From: Celeribacter baekdonensis
GTDB taxonomy: Bacteria > Pseudomonadota > Alphaproteobacteria > Rhodobacterales > Rhodobacteraceae
Direction: 5' to 3'
Assembly (NCBI RefSeq): GCF_003047105.1
Contig: NZ_CP028475.1
Location: 930,001 to 994,000, forward strand
Length of the DNA: 64,000 nucleotides
The first letter of the stretch is position 1. Every line of letters begins with the position of its first letter. The translations under genes and the position numbers were made by a program. The notes below the pieces were generated by a model. The model made no database searches and was not told the origin of the DNA. It was given only the letters and a program-made list of their open reading frames with translations. Positions 28,390 to 37,955 of this stretch are shown here, in pieces.

Positions 28390-29016
28390 ATGCCTTCCAT
28401 CGCTCGCAAGACCGCCACCTTCGCCACCGCTGCCCTGATCGCCTGCGGTGCCGCTTTGCCCGTCTTTGCTCAAGACGCAGCCCCTTCCTTGTCTGCCGGT
28501 ACGCCGATCGAACCCGCAAGCAACATTGGGCGGCCCTATGCGCTTGAAACACAGGGCGATTGGGAAATCCGTTGCGTGAAAGCCCCTGAGGGCTCGGTTG
28601 ATCCTTGCTCCATGTATCAGTTGTTGAAAGACGGCGATGGCAACGATGTCGCGGAAGTGACGATGTTCCATGTTGGCTCTGACACTGTCGAAGCCGCCGC
28701 CACCTTCACCACACCGCTTGAGACACTGTTGACCGCGCAATTGGCGTTTTTCGTGGATGGCGAAAACGGCCGTCGCTACCCCTATTCGTTCTGCACCAAA
28801 GTCGGCTGTTTCGTGCGCGCGGGCATGAGTGGTGCCGAAGTTGAGCAGTTGAAAAAGGGCGTTGAGGGTCAGGTTGCCATTGTGCCGGTCGGTCGCCCCG
28901 ACGAACCAGTGCAATTGAAACTCTCGCTCAAAGGCTTCACCGCCGCCTATGCCAAAGTGACCGAATTGAACATTGCGGCGAAGGATGGCAAAGGTCCCGA
29001 AGCGCCTGCTGAGTAA
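28390..29016 (+). CDS. IalB-family exported protein
   Basis: From ATG at 28390 the 208-residue product has a signal peptide (MPSIARKTATFATAALIACG through VFAQ). The rest matches the invasion-associated locus B fold: GDWEIRCVKAPEG, a Cys in DPCSMYQLL, and YPYSFCTKVGCFVRAGM. In Bartonella, IalB aids erythrocyte invasion. In free-living Rhodobacterales the family is common and its role unknown. The conserved cysteines probably form disulfides in the periplasm. It is a single gene with its own terminator. Confidence 0.82.
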   Translation: MPSIARKTATFATAALIACGAALPVFAQDAAPSLSAGTPIEPASNIGRPYALETQGDWEIRCVKAPEGSVDPCSMYQLLKDGDGNDVAEVTMFHVGSDTVEAAATFTTPLETLLTAQLAFFVDGENGRRYPYSFCTKVGCFVRAGMSGAEVEQLKKGVEGQVAIVPVGRPDEPVQLKLSLKGFTAAYAKVTELNIAAKDGKGPEAPAE

Positions 29017-29035
29017 GCTCAGACCTATTTCAATC

Positions 29036-29075
29036 AAAAACGCCGCGTAGATAAAGATCTGCGCGGCGTTTTTAC
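29036..29075. terminator. Terminator between the IalB-family gene and the ketosynthase gene
   Basis: AAAAACGCCGCG pairs with CGCGGCGTTTTT across a 14-base loop. The stem carries T-tracts on both strands, so it can end both the rightward IalB-family gene and the leftward ketosynthase gene. Confidence 0.85.
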
Positions 29076-29091
29076 GTTTGAGGCGACTATT

Positions 29092-30303
29092 TTAGGGCGC
29101 TTTTCGCAACGCAAGCACCGCGTTCAACCCACCAAAGGCGAAAGCATTGGACAGAGCGACATCGACCGTCGCATCGCGCGCCTCATTGGGCACGACATCA
29201 AGGGCGCATTCGGGATCAGGCTCCTCATAGTTGATCGTCGGTGCGATGATCCCGTCTTTGAGCGCCATGATACAGGCCAAAAGTTCCACCGCGCCGGTGC
29301 CGCCAATCAGGTGGCCGTGCATGGATTTGGTTGAGGAAATCATGATGTTATCCGCATGGGCGCCAAGCGCGTCCGCCACAGCGGCACATTCGGTTTTGTC
29401 ATTGGCCGCCGTGCCGGTGCCATGGGCGTTGATATAGCCGATCTCATCTTTGTTGAGCCGCGCATCGGTGATGGCCCCCGATATGGCCCGCGCCGCACCC
29501 TGTTTCGAGGGCATCACAATGTCGGAGGCATCCGACGTCATGGCAAAGCCGATCACCTCGGCCAAAATTTCGGCCCCGCGTTTTTGCGCATGTTCCATGT
29601 CTTCGAACACAAACACCGCAGCACCTTCGCCCTGCACCATGCCATTGCGGTTGAGCGAGAACGGCCGACAGGCGTCTTTCGACATCACCCGCAGCCCTTC
29701 CCAGGCCTTCACCCCGCCAAAACACAGCATCGACTCGGAGCCGCCGGTGATCATCGCGGTGGACATGCCACAGCGGATCATGTTGAACGCCTGCCCCATG
29801 GCGTGATTGGACGAAGCGCATGCGGTGGCAACCGTGTAACACGGGCCTTTGATGTTATATTCCATCGACACATGGCTACAGGCGGCGTTGTTCATCAACT
29901 TGGGCACAACAAAGGGATGCACCCGGTTTTTGCCCTCTTCGTAGACCATGCGGTAATTGTCGTCCTGGGTGGTCAGACCACCGCCAGAGGTGCCCAAAAT
30001 CACCCCAGAGCGCAATGCCAATTCACCGACAAACTCAAGGCCGGATTGGCCAATCGCCTGTTGTGCGGCGACCAAAGTGAATTGGGTGAACCGGTCATAA
30101 AGCGCCATTTGTTGGCGGTTGAACTGGCCTTCGGCGTCCCATTCATGAATCTGACCGCCGATTTTGATCGCCAAACGGTCCACATCGCGGAAATTCAGAT
30201 CGCCAATGCCACATTTTCCCTCTGCCATCGCGGCCAAGGTCGAAGGCACATCAAGGCCAAGCGCATTGACGGTCCCGGCGCCGGTAATGACAACCCGCTT
30301 CAT
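29092..30303 (-). CDS. Beta-ketoacyl-ACP synthase II-like enzyme
   Basis: The 403-residue condensing enzyme has the Cys-His-His triad: Cys162 in TACASSNHAMG, His in NAHGTGTAANDKTE and His in KSMHGHLIGGTGAVE. It elongates acyl chains on ACP. It overlaps by 4 bases with a dedicated acyl carrier protein gene upstream, and lpxD lies just upstream of that. This resembles specialised acyl clusters such as acpXL-fabF of rhizobia, so it may make a special acyl chain for lipid A rather than serve bulk synthesis. That role is inference. Confidence 0.85.
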   Translation of the reverse strand: MKRVVITGAGTVNALGLDVPSTLAAMAEGKCGIGDLNFRDVDRLAIKIGGQIHEWDAEGQFNRQQMALYDRFTQFTLVAAQQAIGQSGLEFVGELALRSGVILGTSGGGLTTQDDNYRMVYEEGKNRVHPFVVPKLMNNAACSHVSMEYNIKGPCYTVATACASSNHAMGQAFNMIRCGMSTAMITGGSESMLCFGGVKAWEGLRVMSKDACRPFSLNRNGMVQGEGAAVFVFEDMEHAQKRGAEILAEVIGFAMTSDASDIVMPSKQGAARAISGAITDARLNKDEIGYINAHGTGTAANDKTECAAVADALGAHADNIMISSTKSMHGHLIGGTGAVELLACIMALKDGIIAPTINYEEPDPECALDVVPNEARDATVDVALSNAFAFGGLNAVLALRKAP

Positions 30304-30566
30304 GCTTTTTGGTCTTCGATCAGCCCTTGAACCGCTTTGACAATGGCGGCGACAGACGAAATATCGAAATCCGATTGGTCGGGTTCGTTGGCATTGAACG
30401 GCACGGTGATGTCAAAGGCCTCTTCGATGGCGAAAATGCTTTCGACCAGACCCAGGCTGTCGATCCCCAGCGCCTCAAGGGTTTGATCCATCGACACATC
30501 AGAAGGATCAAGCACCGCCTGCTCCGCGATGATTTCGATGATCTTTTCTTTCACATCCAATGCCAT
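30300..30566 (-). CDS. Acyl carrier protein
   Basis: This 88-residue acidic helical protein has the phosphopantetheine site in GIDSLGLVES, with Ser37 as the attachment residue. It is not the standard housekeeping ACP type: its C-terminal half (DITVPFNANEPDQSDFDIS) is more like specialised ACPs such as NodF or AcpXL. It feeds the adjacent ketosynthase, with which it overlaps. Spacing and shared direction suggest a unit with lpxD. Confidence 0.88.
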   Translation of the reverse strand: MALDVKEKIIEIIAEQAVLDPSDVSMDQTLEALGIDSLGLVESIFAIEEAFDITVPFNANEPDQSDFDISSVAAIVKAVQGLIEDQKA

Positions 30567-30735
30567 GTCGCTCTCCTCACCTTGCCCCGTATCCGTGTAA
30601 ATGATCGGTTCCGCTCAGCTGCCAATCTGCGGCTGTCTGCGCACCGATTTAGTCTGAATTGCCCGGCTTTGAAACAGATTTTTGTGACAATTGCATATCG
30701 CCTGCGCCCCAAACCCCTGTTCCGTTACGCCAAAT

Positions 30736-31818
30736 TCACCCGTCGCCGCGCAGTTTGCCGATCAACCGCGGCAAGCGTCGCAGGGCTTTATACATCTCAA
30801 CATGGGTCTGCATCGCCACCGCCGGATAGCCCATCATCGCTTTGCCCTTGGGCACATTGGACAAAACCCCCGTGCCCGCGCCAATGATCGCGCCCGCGCC
30901 GATGGTCAGATTGTCTGCCGCCCCCGCCTGCCCGCCCATGACGCAGAAATCGCCAATGACGGTGGACCCGGCAATGCCGACCTGACCGCAGAGCAAACAA
31001 TGCCGCCCGACCACAACATTGTGGCCAATGTGGACCTGGTTATCGAGTTTACAGCCATCACCGATCCGCGTGGCCCGGATCGTGCCTTGGTCAATTGTGA
31101 CATTGGCCCCGAGTTCGACGTCATCACCGATCACCACAGAGCCGACCGAGGCAATGCGCATCCATGCCTGCCCGGCCGCCTCGACCGTCTCGCCCAAGCT
31201 TTCGCGGGCTTCTTCGACGGCGGATTTTTCTTGGGTGACAAAGGAAAACCCATCCGCGCCGATCACGCCGCCGGGTTGGGCAATCAAGCGGTCACCAATG
31301 GTCGCGCGCGCACCGATTTTGACGCCGGGATGGATCAAGGCGTCATCGCCAATCGTCACCCCTGCACCGATGGACACTTGCGCCGCGATCCGGGCGTTTT
31401 TGCCAATGCGTGCGCCCGCACCGATCACGGTCAGCGGGCCGATGGCCGCGCCAATGCCGATCTGCGCGCTTGGATCAATCACCGCCGTGGGATGCACGCC
31501 CGGAGCCAGTCCAAGGCCGGGATCGAAAGTTGCCGTCACGCCAGCCATTGCCAACCGTCCACGCGAGACCAGAATGGCGGCTTTTAGCCCGAAGCTCTGC
31601 CAATCTGCGCCCTGCCACAAGACGGCGGCAGAGGCGCGGCTCTGGGCCAGCGCGGGCGCGAATTTCGGGCTCATCGCCAGCGCCAGATCGCCCTCGCCCG
31701 CGTCCTGCGGCTCGGCGGCCTTGGAGACGATCACATCGCCCTGCCCCTCAAACGGTGCGCCAAGGCGGGCGGCAAGATCGGTGATGGTGATGGCGGTGCC
31801 GGGGATGGGATTACGCAT
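30736..31818 (-). CDS. lpxD: UDP-3-O-acylglucosamine N-acyltransferase LpxD
   Basis: ATG at 31818 has GGAGG 4 bases upstream. The 360-residue protein has an N-terminal uridine-binding domain (about 1-100) and then hexapeptide repeats, with the conserved GADGFSFV, DNQVHIGHNVVVG (active-site His) and GGQAGAADNLTIG. It adds the N-linked acyl chain in the third lipid A step. It is separated by about 29 kb from lpxA and lpxI. Its neighbours are an ACP and a ketosynthase, which may supply its acyl donor. Confidence 0.93.
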   Translation of the reverse strand: MRNPIPGTAITITDLAARLGAPFEGQGDVIVSKAAEPQDAGEGDLALAMSPKFAPALAQSRASAAVLWQGADWQSFGLKAAILVSRGRLAMAGVTATFDPGLGLAPGVHPTAVIDPSAQIGIGAAIGPLTVIGAGARIGKNARIAAQVSIGAGVTIGDDALIHPGVKIGARATIGDRLIAQPGGVIGADGFSFVTQEKSAVEEARESLGETVEAAGQAWMRIASVGSVVIGDDVELGANVTIDQGTIRATRIGDGCKLDNQVHIGHNVVVGRHCLLCGQVGIAGSTVIGDFCVMGGQAGAADNLTIGAGAIIGAGTGVLSNVPKGKAMMGYPAVAMQTHVEMYKALRRLPRLIGKLRGDG

Positions 31819-31912
31819 GGGGCCTCCGAAAGATTGCTCTGATGGACATAAGCGCTTTACGTGGATTTGCAAAGCAAAGGGCGCCCAAAGATCAAACTAA
31901 GGACGCCCTAAA

Positions 31913-32024
31913 GCGTTACGCCATAAACCTGTTTCACGGGATTATGGCGCAACGCCCACACCATTGATATGTCTGGCAGCGTCACGCCTTTCCCCTGTCT
32001 CAGGTGAAAGGCGTGACGCTTTAA
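31913..32024. terminator. Two adjacent hairpins downstream of the L,D-transpeptidase gene
   Basis: The first is a 14-bp stem with one mismatch (31913-31926 with 31942-31955). The second is a 15-bp perfect stem, AGCGTCACGCCTTTC with GAAAGGCGTGACGCT (31978-31992 with 32006-32020). They lie between the L,D-transpeptidase stop and the lpxD start. T-tracts are short, so these may be terminators or processing/attenuation structures. Confidence 0.5.
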
Positions 32025-32049
32025 ACCGATGAAAGTCTTGTCTCAGAGA

Positions 32050-33720
32050 TCAGCCGCCAACCGCACGCAGTTGAACACCTTTTTTCTGAAGCGCGGCCCA
32101 GATCTTGGCATCGCGACCATAAATGTCGCGACGATACTCCATGCCGCCTTTCGGCAGGGTCACCGCGGTGCGATAGATCAGGTGAACCGGAACATGCTGT
32201 TCCAATTCAACAACGTTCTCAGCGCCCGTGGCCAAACGGGCTTTGAAAAAGCCTTCGGGGTCAGAGGTCTGTTTCGCCAACAGCGCATAGGCAAAATCGA
32301 ACGGCTGTTGCAGGCGAATACAGCCATGCGAAAACGCGCGGACCTCGCGGCCAAACAGGCTCTTGGAGGGCGTGTCATGCAGGTAGATGTTGTATTTGTT
32401 CGGGAACATGAACTTCACCAACCCAAGCGCGTTGCCATCAGAGGGCGGTTGCTTGAGGTTAAACGGGAAGGTCTTGGTGGTGTATTGGCTAAAGTCGACA
32501 TTGGCACGGCTCACCGTGCGGCCCCGGCTGTCAACAAGGCGCAAATGGCCTGCCGCATTCGGGTTCCGCTGCATCATTGGCAGGTATTCTTTAACCGCGA
32601 TGGAGCGTGGCACGTTCCAGGTCGGGTTGATGACCATATGCTCCATTTCGTCGGAGAATTCCGGGCTACGACGGTCGCCGGTGTTCTGACCAATCACAGA
32701 ACGGGTTTCAAAACTCACCTTACCATGATCAATGATCTTGGCGGTGAAATCGGTCAGGTTGACCCAGATATGGCGATCGCCGCGGTCAAAATTGGTCCAG
32801 CGTTCGCGCTCAAGTGCCACAAGGATCGAGGCCAAACGGTTTTCGGGACCGACGTTGATCTCTTCAATCGTCGCAGCCCCGGCCACCCCGTCCGGGCTCA
32901 ACCCGTGTTGCATTTGAAACAGCTGAACCGCTTTTTGCAGGCTGGCATCATAGCTGGTTGCCGCCGAGCGCGGCAGATAGCCCATCGCCATCAACCGATT
33001 GCGCAAAATGATCACGCCATTGCCCGTTTGACCCGGCTCATATTTCGACCCGGGCACGGTCTGGCCCCAACCGCCCTGCCCCAAGACGCGCTCCAACTTG
33101 GCCTTTTCTTTCAAAAGCCGCGCATATTCCGGCGAGGTTGGTTCGAGTTTCCTCAAATAAGCCTGCGGCGATGATTTGACGAAATTGGTCAACACCGACA
33201 GGCCATCACGATAGGGCACCTGACGGACAATGCCGCTGTCGATGCGCGATGGGATCAACTGGCCGGTTTGGATGTCGCGGGCATAATCGAGAAACAATTG
33301 TGCCATCGCCACTTCGGCCCGCCCCAAATCGCGATCCGATGTGATGGCGCGAAGATTGGCCTCCAACAACGTCGTGTCATAGGGCGCAAGACCTTGGTTC
33401 GGAGCGGCCTGAACGGCGCGCAACAAGGCTTGGCGGCGGGCTTTGGCGCGTGACGAATTCTCTGCGAAAACAGGTTTGTACCCGGTTGCACGATAGAATT
33501 CCGACAGATCCTTTGAGCCAGACGCGGCCTCGGCAATGGATTGCATCAAGGCGCTGACCTGTTGCGCGTGCAAGGGCGCGGGCATCACCGAGATCACCGA
33601 GATCACCGACGCGGCAGTCAAGGACAGGGCGGTGGCCATCGCGACAGACCGCACGCCACGGCGCATATGGGCCATGCTCAAAGAGGGGGTGGAAAACCGG
33701 GGAAACGGGAAACGCGTCAT
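32050..33720 (-). CDS. L,D-transpeptidase of the LdtD/YcbB type
   Basis: The 556-residue protein has a signal peptide (cleavage near PLHAQ, about residue 52), a peptidoglycan-binding repeat (about 235-300, with GYLPRSAATSYDASLQKAV), and a YkuD catalytic domain. The catalytic domain has the Cys motif FSHGCIRLQ (Cys467 by my count). It would form 3-3 crosslinks in peptidoglycan from the periplasm. The length and domain order match YcbB (615 residues). The DUF882 peptidase gene lies divergently to its right, also in cell wall work. Confidence 0.9.
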   Translation of the reverse strand: MTRFPFPRFSTPSLSMAHMRRGVRSVAMATALSLTAASVISVISVMPAPLHAQQVSALMQSIAEAASGSKDLSEFYRATGYKPVFAENSSRAKARRQALLRAVQAAPNQGLAPYDTTLLEANLRAITSDRDLGRAEVAMAQLFLDYARDIQTGQLIPSRIDSGIVRQVPYRDGLSVLTNFVKSSPQAYLRKLEPTSPEYARLLKEKAKLERVLGQGGWGQTVPGSKYEPGQTGNGVIILRNRLMAMGYLPRSAATSYDASLQKAVQLFQMQHGLSPDGVAGAATIEEINVGPENRLASILVALERERWTNFDRGDRHIWVNLTDFTAKIIDHGKVSFETRSVIGQNTGDRRSPEFSDEMEHMVINPTWNVPRSIAVKEYLPMMQRNPNAAGHLRLVDSRGRTVSRANVDFSQYTTKTFPFNLKQPPSDGNALGLVKFMFPNKYNIYLHDTPSKSLFGREVRAFSHGCIRLQQPFDFAYALLAKQTSDPEGFFKARLATGAENVVELEQHVPVHLIYRTAVTLPKGGMEYRRDIYGRDAKIWAALQKKGVQLRAVGG

Positions 33721-34353
33721 GTCTGTCCTCGAACTTTTTCAGCAGTCAGTCGCAGGAAGATAGCGCAATTTCTTGACCGGTGTGAGGGGGAATGAACCGC
33801 CAATGCCCTCCTGTGCCCAAAGCACAACAGTCGAAGCCAAAGGGGAGCTAATCGTATTTTTCCCCTTATTTGACGTATTTTAGCGCAGAAATGCCACCGC
33901 CATCTCTGGACGTTTGGGCTTTCAAAACATGCGCCAACGCCTCGCCTCTGATCCCCCATTTTGGGCGCCAACAGGCAAATAAGTATGGTTCTCCTTACTG
34001 ATTTGCGCAAAAACCCGCCGATTTCACCCCTTCCGCCCCCTTCGGTCGAATCCAAGGCTTGGCCCAAGAATCACATTGTGGCATAAGGCTTGCAGATCAC
34101 TCATGAGGGGGTGATTTGGGTGTTTTTGACGTCACAAAGGATGATCAAACGGCGCTTCTTCTCGCTAAAATGTGATCGCGGTCGAACGATCCAGAGTGAA
34201 AAGGGGCGAGATTAAGTCTTAATTTTCTAGACTTCGTCTGATTTTGATCAAAGTGTCGGCAAAAAAATTGATTAAGAATGCCGCAAGAAGCGGCGCGTGA
34301 CAACGAAAGCCGCGTGAGGCGGGAACAGATCAGCGACGGGACGCTTTGAGAGA
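33721..34353. promoter_or_regulatory. 633-base divergent region between two cell wall genes
   Basis: No coding frame of convincing composition is seen. The stretch is AT-richer than the flanking genes, especially 34200-34270 (GATTAAGTCTTAATTTTC and similar). It should contain the promoters of the L,D-transpeptidase (left) and the DUF882 peptidase (right). I did not find a clear operator. Confidence 0.4.
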
Positions 34354-34923
34354 ATGACCAACACTGCATCAAGCGGATTAACGCGCCGAGGACTTTTGCG
34401 CGGTTTCGCAGCAATCACATTGAGTGCCACACCCGTTTACGCCAATGCCGCAGGCTTTCTGCGTGGCGCGGGTGACATTCGCCGCATCAATATGTATTCG
34501 GGTCGGACTGGCGAAAGCATCGACACGATTTATTGGATCGAGGGCGAATATATCCCTGAGGCCCTGAAGGAAGTCACCTATTTCTTCCGCGATTGGCGCA
34601 ACTCCAAACTCAAAGCTGTTGATGCCCGTACAGTCGATATTCTGGCTGCGTCTCATGGTTTGATGGATGTGGACGAACCTTACATGCTCTTGTCGGGCTA
34701 CCGCTCACCGGAAACCAACGCCATGTTGCGCTCGCGCTCCAAAGGCGTGGCTAAAAATTCCCTGCATATGCAAGCCCAAGCCGCTGATTTGCGCCTGAAA
34801 TCACGTTCGATCCAACAAATGGCAGCCGCCGCAAAATCCTGTTCGGCTGGCGGCGTTGGCACCTATCGCGGCTCCAACTTTGTTCACATGGATTGCGGCC
34901 CGGTCCGCACGTGGAACGGCTAA
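34354..34923 (+). CDS. DUF882/YcbK-type murein endopeptidase, Tat-exported
   Basis: The 189-residue protein begins with a twin-arginine-type leader (LTRRGLLRGFAAITLSATP). The peptidase M15-like domain has LLSGYRSPETNAMLRSRSKG, KNSLHMQAQAADLRL and FVHMDCGPVRTW, which carry the zinc-binding His/Asp residues. Family members such as MepK cut 3-3 peptidoglycan crosslinks. That pairs well with the neighbouring L,D-transpeptidase, which makes them. A terminator follows. Confidence 0.87.
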   Translation: MTNTASSGLTRRGLLRGFAAITLSATPVYANAAGFLRGAGDIRRINMYSGRTGESIDTIYWIEGEYIPEALKEVTYFFRDWRNSKLKAVDARTVDILAASHGLMDVDEPYMLLSGYRSPETNAMLRSRSKGVAKNSLHMQAQAADLRLKSRSIQQMAAAAKSCSAGGVGTYRGSNFVHMDCGPVRTWNG

Positions 34924-34974
34924 GCACTCTGATTTTGACGAGGCGTGGGTGACGGCTCACGCCCTCACGATAGA

Positions 34975-35000
34975 AAAGGCCGCCCTTTGGCGGCTTTTTT
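34975..35000 (+). terminator. Terminator after the DUF882 gene
   Basis: GCCGCC and GGCGGC pair around a short loop, preceded by AAAAG and followed by TTTTTT. Intrinsic terminator. Confidence 0.85.
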
Positions 35001-35163
35001 CATGCGCGGACCTGAAACCCAAAGCCATCTGCGAAAGGCCTCTTCGCTTTTTTGACGCGCAATTCCTTCAGGTTTCCTCTGTCCTCTCAAAATTTCTTGT
35101 GAGAAGCGCGTGACAGTCCCTGCCCTCTGACGTCATAAGACGAAAAACAAAAGGACGGCACCG

Positions 35164-37758
35164 ATGCATCGCCTCTCAGATAAAACTCGCGCCCTGTTGC
35201 GTCGGAGTGTGCCACTGATTTTGGGGCTGGTGTTGTTTGGCCTTGGCATCGCGGCGCTGTCGCATCTGTTGCATTCGGTCCATCCCAAGGATGTGATCGC
35301 ACAGGCCCGCTCGATCCCACTGTCCACCTTGCTCTTGGCTGTCCTCTCAACCTTTGTCGGCTACGGCGCTTTGACGGGCTATGACTGGTGGGCGCTGCGC
35401 TTTGTCGATCGCCGGTTGCCACTGCGCGCCGTCGCCATGGGCAGTTTTTTGGGCTCGGCCTTTGGCAACACCGTTGGGGTCAGCATTGTTTCAGGCGGTG
35501 CCGTGCGCTATCGCATCTATGCCGCTTTGGGGCTGGACGCCTTTGAGGTCGCGACCGTCTCAACCTACATCGCCGTCTCGGTCGGCATGGGCCTGACCTT
35601 CATTGGCCTTGGTGCTTTGGCGCTGCATCCCGGTGTGATCGGAGGCACGATCTTGTCGCCCGATGTGATCCGCTGGGGCGCAACCGCTCTGCTCATTGTT
35701 GCGCTCGCGATTTTGATGACCCTCTCAATCGGTCGCAAAACCCTTAAAATCCGCCGCTTTGAAATCACCATGCCGCCGCCCGCCGCCATCCTTGGCCAGC
35801 TCGGCTTTAGCCTGATTGATGTTTTGGCCGCCGCCCTGTGTTTGTGGTTGCTGCTGCCCGAAGGTCGGCCCGATTTCACCACCTTCACCGCCATTTTTGC
35901 CGGTGCGATGATGTTGGGCGTGATCAGCCATGTGCCCGGTGGGATCGGGGTGTTTGAAACTGCGATCATCGCCGCCCTGCCCAATGAAGCCCCAGTCGGT
36001 CATATCGCCGCCGCCTTGTTGCTGTTTCGCGCGATCTATTACCTTTTGCCCTTCGCGCTGGCCTTTCTCATCGTCTCGCTCAACGAATTGCGCATCGCGG
36101 GCGGCGCGTTGTCGAAACTCTTCTCCGATCCCCGCGCCGATTTGCGCCCGGCCTATAACGCGCTTTCGGGCATCGTGCCCTCGCTCGTGGCCGTCACGGC
36201 CTTTGGCTACGGCGTGTTCCTGCTTGCGGTGGCGTTTGTGCCCTCTTTTCAAACCGGGGCTTTGAACGAAGGCGATCTGAGTGCTGCACTTTTGCTTGAA
36301 ATCGGGGTGCTTGGCACCGCCGTGATGGGCGTCGTGTTGTTGATCCTGTCACATGCGCTGTTGCGGCGGGTGTCCGCGGCCTATTGGATGATGATCCTCA
36401 CCATGGGGTTGGGCATCGTTGCCGCCGTATTCAATAATTTCGACTTTGAGAGCATGGATATTTTGGCCGTGGGTCTTTTGGCGATGCTGCCGTTTCGCCG
36501 CGCCTTTTATCGTCAGGCCAAATTGACCGATGGGGTGTTCACGCCCGCTTGGATCGTTTTGGTTCTGGCCTCCTTGCTGGGGATCGCGGCATTTTTCTTT
36601 TTCCTCCACCGCGCCACGCCCTATTCCTTGAGCCTGTGGACCGAGTTCTCCGCCAATGCCAACACGCCGCGCTCCTTGCGCGCGGGGGTTGCCGCCTCGA
36701 CGCTGTTGCTGGTCTTTACTGTGATCCAAGCACTGCGCCCGGCCCATACCCACAAAGCGGACGCCGACCGCGATGGCTCGATCATTCGCACAAATGCAGT
36801 TTTGGCCACCTCTTCCGATCCGCAGGGATGTTTGGCACTTTCTGGCGACAAGCGATTGATGTTTTCGGACCAAAACCACGCCTATCTGATGTATGGCGTG
36901 CAACGGTCAGCCTGGGTGGCGCTTGGCGATCCGGTCGGCCCGGAGACTGAGGCGCATGATCTGGCTTGGACGTTTTTCGAACAGGCCCAACGCGCCAATG
37001 GCCGCCCCGTGTTTTACGAGGTCAGCGAGACCTATTTGCCCCTGTGGATTGAGATGGGTCTGTCGCTGCACAAGATCGGTGAAGAGGCCGTGGTGGTGTT
37101 GAAAGACTTCTCCTTGTCTGGCTCGAAATTCAAAACCATGCGCGCCGCCTACAACAAAAAACAGCGCGAAGGCTTGGTGCTTGAGATGCTGTCGCCGCCG
37201 CATTCTGACGCCGTTTTTGCCGAAATTGAGGCGATTTCCACCGCATGGCTTGGCGGCAAAACCGGCCGGGAAAAGGGGTTTTCGGTCGGGCGGTTTGACC
37301 GCGCCTATTTGGACCATTTCCCCTTGGCCGTGATCCGGCGCGAGGGGCGCATTGTCGCCTTTGCCAATGTCCTGGCCCCCGGCGACGGCAAACGCGTGGC
37401 AATTGATTTGATGCGCTATTTGCCCGCTGAGGCCTCCGGCATGATGGAATTTCTGTTCCTCTCGCTCATTGAGCATATGCGTGAGGCGGGGGCGGAAGAA
37501 TTCAGCCTCGGCGTCGCGCCCCTCTCCGGCCTGTCACCGCGCCCCACCGCGCGAATGTGGAACAGCCTTGGGCGGATGATGTTTGAACATGGCGGCGCGT
37601 TTTACAATTTCGAGGGCCTGCGCAGCTTTAAACAAAAATTCCGCCCCGACTGGCGTCCGCGCTATATTGCTGTGCCGCCGGGCTATGCCCCGATGCGCGC
37701 AATGGCGAATGTGGCCTTGTTGATCTCCGGCGGCCCGCGCGGCTTGATCGGCAAATAA
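35164..37758 (+). CDS. mprF: MprF-type phosphatidylglycerol aminoacyltransferase/flippase
   Basis: The 864-residue protein has about 14 membrane helices in its first 540 residues (a flippase-like domain). A soluble C-terminal DUF2156 domain (about 550-850) follows, with VALGDPVGPE, SETYLPLWIEMGLSLHKIGEEAVV and ARMWNSLGRMMFEHGGAFYNF. MprF transfers Lys or Ala from tRNA to phosphatidylglycerol and flips the product, which lowers the surface negative charge and protects from cationic peptides. Which amino acid is used cannot be told here. Confidence 0.9.
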   Translation: MHRLSDKTRALLRRSVPLILGLVLFGLGIAALSHLLHSVHPKDVIAQARSIPLSTLLLAVLSTFVGYGALTGYDWWALRFVDRRLPLRAVAMGSFLGSAFGNTVGVSIVSGGAVRYRIYAALGLDAFEVATVSTYIAVSVGMGLTFIGLGALALHPGVIGGTILSPDVIRWGATALLIVALAILMTLSIGRKTLKIRRFEITMPPPAAILGQLGFSLIDVLAAALCLWLLLPEGRPDFTTFTAIFAGAMMLGVISHVPGGIGVFETAIIAALPNEAPVGHIAAALLLFRAIYYLLPFALAFLIVSLNELRIAGGALSKLFSDPRADLRPAYNALSGIVPSLVAVTAFGYGVFLLAVAFVPSFQTGALNEGDLSAALLLEIGVLGTAVMGVVLLILSHALLRRVSAAYWMMILTMGLGIVAAVFNNFDFESMDILAVGLLAMLPFRRAFYRQAKLTDGVFTPAWIVLVLASLLGIAAFFFFLHRATPYSLSLWTEFSANANTPRSLRAGVAASTLLLVFTVIQALRPAHTHKADADRDGSIIRTNAVLATSSDPQGCLALSGDKRLMFSDQNHAYLMYGVQRSAWVALGDPVGPETEAHDLAWTFFEQAQRANGRPVFYEVSETYLPLWIEMGLSLHKIGEEAVVVLKDFSLSGSKFKTMRAAYNKKQREGLVLEMLSPPHSDAVFAEIEAISTAWLGGKTGREKGFSVGRFDRAYLDHFPLAVIRREGRIVAFANVLAPGDGKRVAIDLMRYLPAEASGMMEFLFLSLIEHMREAGAEEFSLGVAPLSGLSPRPTARMWNSLGRMMFEHGGAFYNFEGLRSFKQKFRPDWRPRYIAVPPGYAPMRAMANVALLISGGPRGLIGK

Positions 37759-37839
37759 GGTTTGGCAAAGGGGTCAGTTGCTCTCGGTGTTTGAAAGAAA
37801 AAACACCTGTCGCTTGGCAGCGTCGCGTTTTTGGAGATT

Positions 37840-37955
37840 GGGGAATTCGGCCTCATGTCACGAAAGCGGTAGGCCAATTAAAATGGGGCAGGTGAGAGGA
37901 AAATTCTCGAACCAATCCGGCCTCAAGTAGCCGAAGGCGGTAGGCCAATTAAAAA
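37840..37955. repeat. Tandem imperfect repeat next to the tRNA fragment
   Basis: GCGGTAGGCCAATTAAAA occurs at 37866-37883 and again at 37937-37954, 71 bases apart. The flanks are also alike: GGCCTCATGTCACGAAA against GGCCTCAAGTAGCCGAAG. The piece between contains TTCTCGAACC, which resembles a decayed tRNA T-loop. It may be an older, worn copy of the same tRNA 3' end, left by an earlier integration. Confidence 0.5.
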
